From contig JAFMSR010000003.1 in the NCBI GenBank assembly GCA_022818135.1, positions 32,391,577 to 32,455,576 on the forward strand: a DNA stretch of 64,000 bases, written 5' to 3'. Origin of the DNA: Saxidomus purpurata (Eukaryota > Mollusca > Bivalvia > Venerida > Veneridae). The notes under the pieces were generated by a model. It ran no database searches. It was not told where the DNA came from and saw only the letters and a list, made by a program, of their open reading frames with translations. Positions within the stretch are counted from its first letter, which is position 1, and each line of letters starts with the position of its first letter. Below, piece by piece: positions 54,808 to 64,000 of the stretch. Both the position numbers and the translations under genes were made by a program.

Positions 54808-57629
54808 TCTCACCAGGAAAACTAAAAGCGCAGATAACTATAAAATGTCCGTATGTAAAATGGGTCTGCGTTTGAAATCTTATTATTGAGACTAATGCGT
54901 CGTCATGATCGTACATTGATCAGTTGACTTTACTTATGAAAAATGAAAATTCTAGTGTTAAACACCTTCGACTACTTCAAATATTAACATGATAAAGCAT
55001 CTTTAATCTACAATTTCCATACCTAACTTAAATTATGACAACTACGGCTATGCACGTGTTTGAATGTTTACGGAAATGAGTGATTCTCACAACTTGTAAT
55101 TTAAAACGCAGACACAAGCGCCCAAAAGCGGCCAGCGACACAGATGAAAATAAAGCATGATTTTGTTGAATTTTAGATCAGTTTTACGTAATTTTCACCA
55201 AGTGAAAGAGTTATGCAGTGGTATGTGGTGTTAATATTGTCTGTTTACCATTTACTTTAAAAAGAAGTGAGATTCTGTGTTTGCAACATTCTAAAGTTGA
55301 TAGGATACTGTAACTTGAAAGGTCATTCTCTTGACCATGGGCATAATTTTGGTCCCATTCAGAAAGGTCATTCCCTTGACCATGGGCATTTGGTCCCATT
55401 CAGCAGTTCAGTACTGTATTTTTATGTTATTCTATGAAAAAATAACTAACCGTTAATGAGTGTCACATAGCATCACATACAATGAAATGGTCAACAATGA
55501 TGGGCAGTAACTCAAATACATTCAGAACTTAAAAATTAATTATAATAACACACTAACATACATTCATACTATGCACACATGCCACAAAGGATTGAGTTAA
55601 TGCCGTTTTTTTTGTGTGCAAAATTGTCAGGTTTTTGGACGACTCCGTGAGATATTTCTTAGCAGGAAGTCATGCATTTCTATACACGTAGTTGACATTC
55701 TTTTGCGTATTTATACTAAGATACGCCTATTTGAAATATAAGTTTTCTAATCTCGTAGAAATGGTTCACATAAACACTTAAGTCCACGTATCTTTTTAAA
55801 CACCGTTTTTGCAAAGAATGCTAATAATCTGACAACGAATTCACAGTTTGAATAAATCTTTGAGGAAACGCGAGTCACTTATCTTCGCGATCTACAATAC
55901 ACCGTTACACATCTGATAAATTTGAAAGCGTTGCCCGTTATGCACTCTCATCCAATCAGAACGCAAAAGGTTTCCGATGATATGGACACCCGACAATAGA
56001 TGTGTAAATTTGTTTTGGCGCTGTTACAAAAACATCAAATCTTTTAATTTTGTTAAACTTGGTTAATCATCCCTGTTTGAAAAGTTTATGAATAGCCACT
56101 ACACTACCCTTCGGGCTAATTCAAGTACGCGCTTATAAGTCGAAACCACTCATTTCATGGCGTTTGCGCTAAAATTTAGCTGTGCTAATATAAGTACACT
56201 TACAGTAATAGGTTATGACAATGGGATCACCACAACGATTTTCGAAGGAAATCATTCCCCGAAGCTTAACAGAGACTCCTGAGTATACACGACCATGTTG
56301 TTTACCGGGAAATACCACATGTTTACTGCAACAACCATATATAAATATTTCGTAAAATCCCTCATTATTAATACAAAATTGTCAATTTCACCAAAAAGAT
56401 AGAATACCAATCAATGAAGACGGAAAGCAGAGGTCTTTTTAGTTAGTGGGAAACATGTCCTGGCAACTGTTTGCTTTTAATTTTACATTTCTTTGACGAT
56501 TTTCATGGGGTTTTCTTCTTCATTTTTTTTACCTAAAGGTTATCACGACGATACCTGCGCATGATATATACAAATGGAACAGTGTAAATTTTTTAATGCG
56601 CATATTGTAAAGGGGCTTAATTTGAACTGGATTAGCTAGAGTTGCCTTTCCTGTAGCTTCAAAACGGCTAAATGAAGCTATGCAAAGACGTTTGTATGTG
56701 TAGCATGAATAATTTACAGGTTTTATTTTTGTTATTGGCTGCTAGTCTGATAACCAGTCACTGGATGAGCAGCATATACTGGTATATTAAAAACCAGAAA
56801 TAATTGGTCAGTTGAGTACTACTAATATATGACAAGTGACTTTAATTTCATTTTTGAATGTTCTTCAAGTATCCAAGTAATTGCCCATAGATTTGCATTG
56901 TTGATGTTTTTATTGTATTAAGGTTTCACATATCTGGGTACTTTTAAAAAAAATTATTTGGGAAAGGTGATTCCTTGGCATTCATTGTTGGTCTCTATGC
57001 ATCTTTAATTTTAAAATGTACAAAATCCAAGAATAAGAATTAAAGTAGACGACTGCCTACCATTATCTTATAATTATAGAATTGAATTTTGTAATAATTC
57101 TTTATTGTTAAATGCTTTTTTTCCCTTTGAAATAAATTTAAACGTGCATATGAGCTGGTCTTCAGTAAAAACCAAGTTTTCACATTTTGCCGTATGAAGA
57201 AATGAACACAATCGCTCGATCTAATAATCTGATTGGTTAACTGGCCAGTTTGACGTAACATCTTAACAGAGAATACAGTTCTTTGACAGCCTTGGCTATT
57301 TTACGACTGCTTATTTTATATAGGCTTTAGAATTATGTATAATGTATTAATTACAATAAAAAATGTTTTGAAAAACAACTTTTTATATAGGCCTTATAGA
57401 ACTGTACTGTTGACAGGGATCTTATCTTAAAGAGGTGTTTGTACTCGCAAACAGATTTGGCTACAACTTGAGAATGGGAAAGCCAACATTATTTATGGGA
57501 TAGATGTAAGGGATCATTTATATCTAGAAAACTGGCGAGACTATAAATAACTACATTTATACCAAAAGACATAACAGATTCTCTTAAACATGATAAAAAG
57601 ATGCTGAGGATTGTAGTGAGCAGAAACTC
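54808..57629. other. Intergenic, including the presumptive MRPL21 promoter
   Basis: No gene could be supported. Two near-identical 'aaaggtcattc.cttgacc' segments (about 55320 and 55365) form a short local duplication. The end nearest 57629 should hold the MRPL21 promoter. Confidence 0.45.
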
Positions 57630-60600
57630 ATGAAACAATGCTCAGGTAAGCTTAGAAAGTATAATATTCATGAATCATGATATAAAGAAGAGAATTACAT
57701 TTTGTATGAATTAAACTTGCAGGTCTTCAGAGCCTTGTACCTGCTGCCAGTATAACTGGTCAACATACATGTAGAACAACTGCTGCAGTGTTCAGCCATA
57801 TATCATGTAAAAATGTACATACAAAATGTGATGGACTGGTCAGTGCAGAGTCAGTATGTGTTCAGCAGAAACGGAACATCAGAAAGTTGTACCCAGATCC
57901 ATTTGAGCAAGACCCTGAATATTACTTATTGTAAGTAACTGTAAAACAGTTTATTCTTGTACAAGATAAATTTCATAATCAACCAGTAATGCATCAAACA
58001 CAAGTCAACACTGGGATTTAAAAGTTTATGAAAATGGTAAATAAAATGCTGTGAAGTGATACTAAAATTTATCAGAAAAAGAATTATGCTTATTAAGTGA
58101 TATTCATATTTGAGAAAAGATTTGCAAGTTTGGCTGCTGTTTAATATAAACTGTTAGATTATTAATGATACAGATAAACAGGATAGTGAAACTTTCAAAA
58201 TAAACCTATGCAAATCAGAAAGGACAGAATCTGAGATAAATTTCCTTGCAAAATAAATCTTAAGCTGTCTGGCAAATAATGAAACTATAGTTGCTTGAGT
58301 ACTTGAAATATACATTTACTTAAATTTTTTGTCTAACTTGTAAAATTTCAGACCAGAAGAAGAGACAAACTTAGATTTAAACCATGTACCACATTTAGGA
58401 CACCAGGGTCCAGGTAGTGTATAATTGTTATAGGTTGACATACAAAAAGTAGTTATTAAAACGAATGCAGCAACAGTTTGAAATACTTTGATGAAATATA
58501 TATATATGAAATCTGATAGAACTATGTTAGGCCAGGTGAAAGTTTTTCATCACACACTAGAGAAGAAACCTGGAGGATTATGCTATTGTATTCAAAGAGT
58601 ATTGATGTTAGTGAAAGAAGCAAACCATGGACTAACTGAACATAAAACTAAGAAACTTTTTTGAGCAGTTAGATGCATGACCTAGACTAAAGTTGTTTTT
58701 TTTTGTTTTTTGTCTGTATATTGGTTTTCCCATCAAGGCAGTCTAGTCAACATTTTATGATGAGTAACAAAGCTCCTTTCAAAAATCAAATATTTACTTT
58801 TGAGTTGGCCCCTGTATCATGAATGCACAGAAAAATGAAAGTGCAAACGTTATTTCTAGTTCCTGCATACATTGTTGAGCATTTCTTTTTTTCCCCATTA
58901 AGAATTGGTTTCCAGAATTCAAGAAACAGCAAAGGATGACAACTTGGGTAGATTGTTTGCTGTAGTTCACATAGGAGGGCAGCAGAGAAAAGTGACAACT
59001 GAAGACATAGTTGTCATAAATGGATTCTTCCCACCCCAAATTGGAGACAAAATCAGATTGGAGAAGGTACAGGAAAAAAAGTTTTCCAGATGGCTTATTA
59101 TCATCATTGTAAAAAATAATTCACATCACTTCTGTAATTGATTGAGTTGAAAGTGTTAACAAGGGACTTAGGGAACTGTGAAGCATGGTTATGTTAATTT
59201 TTAGGGAATGCTGTATAAGTTTGTTAGTATTGCAGACCATGCTTTAAAAGTCTTTTGACCCTACTTCTGAGCAAATACAGCTTCCCGAAAAGAGCAGTAG
59301 TGTAAGGGATTAGATAACTGAGATTCAAAGTAAAAATTTACTAAAGGCAAAATATGTTTTTCCTTAGAAAACCAAAGTGATTTGATTCTTCAAAACTAAG
59401 AATAAATCAATATATCAATGCAGTTTGATATAAACAGATAAGTGTTCCCGTAACATCTTGTTATGTGTCTGTAAAATGCCCTTTTTGCAGCAGTAACTCT
59501 CTCTTACTTGTAGCTGCCAGGATTTTAACATCATTAAATTTTATTATGGTAGTTGGTGTATTTTATGTAAACTTCTTTACAGTTTAAACCAATGTAGAGC
59601 AGAAATAGCAACTTTGATAAATTTCCAGCAATAAAAAGGTTTAACTCTCTCTGCAGTTATATGTGTTTTCTGGACAGGTGATAAACTTTGAATGACCATT
59701 TTCATGAACATTAGGTAACAGATATTTAAACTAAATTAGAAAAAAAAGGTTTTATGATGTTAAAACTATTGACGTTTCAGGTGATGTTAGCTGGTGGTAA
59801 AGATTTCACTCTGTTTGGAAGACCGCTTTTAAAGTAAGTGTGTTTTTAGGACTGTTTAGAGCATTGAGAAGCTATAAGTTAGTGGTGATAGCTTGGTAAA
59901 TTTTAAAATTATACTGTATGCCTGTCGCAGAGTTTGTCTGGGCATGTTTGCCGAAGTAGAAATAATGTCTAGCATGTGAACCATGTATCACAAATTAGGC
60001 ACAGCAATAAAATTATACAGTACTAATGGATGAAAACAAGACTTATATCACTGAACACAATCCTTAGACAAGACACAAATAATTCCATGTTGCCTCTCTC
60101 TCTTCGTGGTTGATCCATCTGGAATGGATCTCGAGAGCGATAAAAATAGATAAGAATAGATAAATTAGTATAAACTAAACACAGTGTCTGTGGAGCATGC
60201 CTTAACTTGGTCACTGACGGTTTGTTCCCTCTCAGTGTTACTAACATTATTAATCACTTTTGTGGGACCATATTAACTAGGTTTCTGCAAAAATGGTTAA
60301 GAAATGATAAAAATATTATTTACTGCAACTTAAACTGCAAAAGTTGTACATATAGGCTCCTGACACTGTTTACACATTCCTTTGTATTTTCTTTTCTGCT
60401 GTATGTCTACAACTAAGGCAAAAAGAAAGGACATAAGTGTCTTAACTATCGCAACAGTGCAGTATTACATCAGTTATTGTAGTTAAATAATGTCAAAATA
60501 TTGAATTTCAGTCGAGACCTTGTTCAAGTGAATGCAACAGTTATTGAGAAGACCCTGTCACATGTACGAATAAACTTCACCATGTCAAAACGAAGTAGGA

Positions 60601-61051
60601 GATTGAAATGTAAGTAGTTACTCAGTTTTTGTAGCAATTGAATTTGACATAAAGAGATGTAATGGATATTGGATGAATATTTTGTTTTGCATTAATTATC
60701 ATTCAGATATGAGTAAAGTGCAGTAGTTTGATTTTGGCAGATATTTGTCCAATGTTCATGTGACCAGAATTATAATGCTGAACAGGAGAAAAGTGTTAGA
60801 AGTGTGTATGCTTTTGATATACAAAATGAAACCGTTTCAATAATACACATTGTTACTCTTTTAACATAGTATTTATGTTCAATGAGAAGAGAAAAGCGCA
60901 TGGTTAAGATATCTTCTTTCAGGGATGTTTCTATCTCACAGAACCAGATGGTAAAAAAGCAGGATTTTTGTTTCTATTTTCAGTACATCAGCACCCCCAG
61001 TCAGTGATTGTGATTAACAGTATAGACATAGACCCAGCAGCACTGTCATAG
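57630..61051 (+). CDS. MRPL21: Mitochondrial large-subunit ribosomal protein bL21m, seven exons
   Basis: Exons: 57630-57645, 57723-57930, 58352-58413, 58903-59066, 59781-59833, 60512-60609, 60984-61051. GT-AG junctions and phases agree, giving 222 aa (human about 205). The bL21 core is clear: LFAVVHIGGQQRKVTTEDIV, then GDKIRLEKVMLAGGKDFTL, FGRPLLNRDLVQVNATVIEK, and the C-terminal VIVINSIDID. The first ~60 residues lack acidic residues at the start and could be a matrix-targeting presequence. The first coding exon is only 16 nt; its ATG was chosen because the frame is closed by a stop about 35 nt upstream and the phase fits exon 2. The product belongs to the 39S subunit near the exit-tunnel side. 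Confidence 0.93.
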
Positions 61052-62234
61052 CCCTCGTCACTTGTATACACATTCAAAGACATTTTTCTAAAATCACACT
61101 CAGTTGTAACTGTGTGCCAAAATTCAATGCATTATTATAGTAGGGGAAACCTGTGTAAAAGAGATGAAGCCCACAGCTAGAAGTGCAGTGCGGTGTGACA
61201 GTGTCAGTGTTATTTCAATTGTAAAATATATTACCTGGGTAACAAACCTGAAGTTAAAATGATAGAATTCTTAAAGTCCCAGGATCTTTTTGAAGTTACT
61301 GACACTGCAATATAAATATACTGATAGGATAATGATAGAACCATGTTCTATTTACTCTTAAACAATGTTGACATATTCATTCCTTTTGTATTCAAGTTGC
61401 TTTTTCACAAAAAGAGTTGCCAGGTAGCCTTTTTTATTTTTTTTGAAATGTCATTGAAAAAAGTACTGCTCTTTATTTCTAACATATACATCAATTTAAA
61501 AAGTAAGGTTATGAATGTTTTTGGTACAAATAAAGGTCATTTCAGCCGGTAAGAATCTTTCTTGGTAAAATAAGAACTCCTTGTCAATGTGTTCCAGGGA
61601 CTTTAAGCTTAGACAGTCATACAGAGTCACATTTACAACCCAATTTTCATGTATCAAGTTCACACAGAGATTCAAAATTTGGTTGAGCTCCATTATTCGA
61701 ACAGGTCCATTGTATTACAGTGCAAACTGTGTAATTTTGAATTAAATTAGAGTTATAGTCTAGTTAATGAAAATGTCACTAAAAACCCTAAATATCATGT
61801 GCATAGGTCAAGGCTGAATACATGTGTTAAGTATCTTTTGAATATCTCTTCTGCTGCAAGATTTTGTTATTCACTGAATGGTTTTGCATAAATTGTTATC
61901 CCGAGATGCTGTGTTGACTGCCATGTCCAACTGTAAAGGTTAACAGGTTAGATGTGTGCTAGAGGAAAATGTCTTATGAAAGTCCAGTATTCCTTGTCAT
62001 TGATATTAAAGACGGTTATTCCTTCCAAGTCTGCTTTTCATTGTATGACCTGATTAGTGAATTTAATCTATGGCTTTCAGCTTAAACATCTAATACTCTC
62101 CAAATGTACATTATCCAACATTTGTAATTAAATAAGTTACAGCAAATTTATGAAACGTTTTACATAGTGTGTGACTGAACAACTAAAAGTGTATTAAAAC
62201 ATATTGGAAAACAGTGTTGAAATTCCTTTGCATT
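61052..62234. other. MRPL21 3' UTR and downstream spacer
   Basis: AT-rich, no further gene recognised. Short open frames at 61343-61693 show no domain. Confidence 0.5.
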
Positions 62235-62672
62235 AGCGGATCCAGGGGGGGCGCACCCGGCGCGCGCCCCCCCTAAAATTCCCCAACCTTACATAAATAT
62301 CCGAGTATAAAATTATATTTTCCGTTTCCAAAATCGGTATCTTAAAAGTATCAAAAACACGTCTGAAATGCAGGAAAATGCACGAAATGGCACCCTCAAA
62401 AAAAAAATTTTTTCGGGGGAGCATGCCCCCGAACCCCCCTAGAAAGTGCCTCCCTATTTTTTAACCTCTGGTTGCCGCCCTGACATTGTTCATTGCCATT
62501 CAATTATACATGTTAAGTATACACTCGCTCACTCCACCGCTATTTAGTGTTCGATTACTTAAAAACAAAGAATGAAAACACACAGTCATAATTGCCGTCT
62601 TATAAGGCTTTAGCAGAAGCAACAAATCGCAAAAAAGTTACACCCCCCCTAACACCAAATCCTGGATCCGCT
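62235..62672. mobile_element. MITE with 12-bp TIR AGCGGATCCAGG
   Basis: AGCGGATCCAGG at 62235-62246 is exactly inverted at 62661-62672 (CCTGGATCCGCT). G/C-runs lie just inside both ends, plus a GGCGCGCGCC palindrome at the left. Similar GGATCCAGG-ended elements are common in animal genomes and are often hAT-like; the superfamily here is not proven. Confidence 0.65.
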
Positions 62673-62924
62673 CCTGCTTTGTGTCATCTGGAAGGCTGGT
62701 TTGAGGCCTTGTTCAGTTTTTAACCAGGTTATTTTCCGAAACTTGCTTGGAGAAGAAGCTTGGGAAACTTAAAGTGATGATACCATTCAATATGATAATC
62801 ACAATTTAATTTAATACATTCACCAATGGTTTAGTATTACACGTATTAAAAAACAAGCATTGCATAAGTTAAAGCGAAATAACATAAATATATAACACAG
62901 TTTTATTCCTACTGAACATAGTTG

Positions 62925-63055
62925 AACAAGAGCCATGTTAGACATGGCCATCCCCCTGCCCAGTGCCCTTTCTATGACCAAGAAATTTGAAATGAGAGGA
63001 ATGGATATGGTATAGTTTTTACTTAATAAAATATTAGTATTTGGGGGGGGGGTTA
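62925..63055 (+). mobile_element. AACAAGAG-hairpin terminus of another pearl/HINE-like element
   Basis: AACAAGAG (62925-62932) is followed by a perfect 7-bp hairpin, GCCATGT (62932-62938) with ACATGGC (62942-62948). The rest of the element is decayed or short. The open end is uncertain. Confidence 0.45.
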
Positions 63056-63759
63056 TTTAAAATCACAAAATCATTTTTGACCTGCCAGGTCATAAAATTT
63101 GTTATGATAAATTTGTGTTTTCATGCTTAAATGAAAAAAATGGTTGAGAAAAACTGATTTTCTATTAATTTTCTAACCATTTTTGTGTTTTAAAAACTTT
63201 TCTTGACCATACTTTTTCAGGTCATTTTGAGCAGTATTATAGCTTTAATGTGTAGGTAGCACGCATCACTGTTACTTAAAATAGATTCTTTGTTTTAAAT
63301 TCTTAAATTGTTTTGAAAAAAATAGAGATAACAATATCATTAATGTATGTATGAATGTACCCGCCAAAGTTAAGGGTAGCAAAAGAATCACAGTAAAGTT
63401 TGAAAGTTTTAGTTAATATCTGTTCTTTGTAAATGACAGCAAGATCTACAGAAATGAATATAATTTTCCCCTTAGATTATTGCATTTCTGTCTATATGGT
63501 CTTTAAAAATGGTATTCAAAACATTTAGATCTATGTGATTTCTCCGGTTCATGTAATAAAACAGTTATTCGTACCCAAACTGACTATTGGTAAAATGCAG
63601 AAAACTTTTCGAAAGATGCATTTACATAAATGGCTACAACAAAAATGTTTTTTAAGTGTAGCGATGATTGTGTTGGCATACTATTTTAAAAAAGATAGCT
63701 ATCAAAACAAAACTTTGTCGCTTTATTGCAATATCTTTAACAAAATGAACTTGAACTAT

Positions 63760-64000
63760 CACTGAAGGTGATGAATACCCTACGAAATACCCCACTGACA
63801 CAGTATTTAAAATTGATGTAACATTTGTTGCTTTGATTATTGAACCTGCTCGACTTAAAGCTTCTGTGAAATATAATTAAATTCTGACCAGCGGTTTTGG
63901 AGATTAAAAGTACTCAAGATTTTACTATCTCGAGCCCCTGTGACCTTTGACCTAGCGACCTGAAACATAGACCATGCAGTGCTTATCCCTTCTATGAAGT
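63760..64000 (-). repeat. Inverted copy of the 20.6-kb repeat family, cut by the window end
   Basis: On the minus strand it reads 'aagggataagcac', 'tgcatggtctatgtttcagg', 'aggtcaaaggtcacagggg' and 'gggtattcatcacc'. These are the same phrases as 20637-21230. The rest lies outside the window. Confidence 0.7.

Noticed and set aside
54546..54875. 109-codon open frame as possible transposase of MITE E
   Set aside because: No DDE or helix-turn-helix motif visible, and it runs past the element's terminal repeat.

Overview
The window looks like nuclear DNA from a bivalve mollusc. It is AT-rich, its genes are split by many short introns, and it is densely seeded with the interspersed and tandem repeats typical of clam and oyster genomes. 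The species assignment is inference from repeat style and protein resemblance, since no search could be run.

I could assemble six protein-coding genes exon by exon. MTF1 (metal-responsive zinc-finger transcription factor, minus strand, 6161-17593) is head-to-head with RPS4 (ribosomal protein S4 of the small subunit, plus strand, 17870-25766); their start codons are only about 276 bp apart. Next come a RING/B-box/NHL TRIM protein (minus, 29686-32956) and a membrane-anchored carboxylesterase/cholinesterase-like protein (minus, 34078-38974). PRMT3 (arginine methyltransferase, minus, 43929-51117, last exon not found) and MRPL21 (mitochondrial ribosomal protein L21, plus, 57630-61051) complete the set. 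These are mostly housekeeping or regulatory genes and do not form one pathway.

The most interesting non-coding content is in RPS4 intron 3. It holds four copies of a 125-nt sequence with the complete architecture of an H/ACA-box snoRNA: two hairpins with internal pockets, an ANANNA hinge, a terminal ACA three bases from the end, and canonical pocket-to-box spacings. Ribosomal protein genes are classic snoRNA hosts.

Transposable elements fall into two broad groups. The first is small terminal-inverted-repeat elements with CAGT/CACT ends, mostly flanked by TA (16.2, 19.8, 23.1, 39.9 and 53.8 kb), resembling Tc1/mariner-pogo/Tigger MITEs. The second is 'pearl'/HINE-like elements with tandem ~130-170 bp cores (0.2-1.1, 2.7-4.1, 5.1-5.8, 21.5, 28.4-29.3, 42.1 and 44.2-45.5 kb); several share an AACAAGAG terminus followed by a short hairpin. 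A 550-bp stack of alternating homopolymers in MTF1 intron 4 (11.4-11.95 kb) is probably an assembly or consensus artefact.

Stretches at 1.1-2.7, 25.8-28.4, 39-42, 51.2-57.6 and 61-64 kb contain no gene that I can support.
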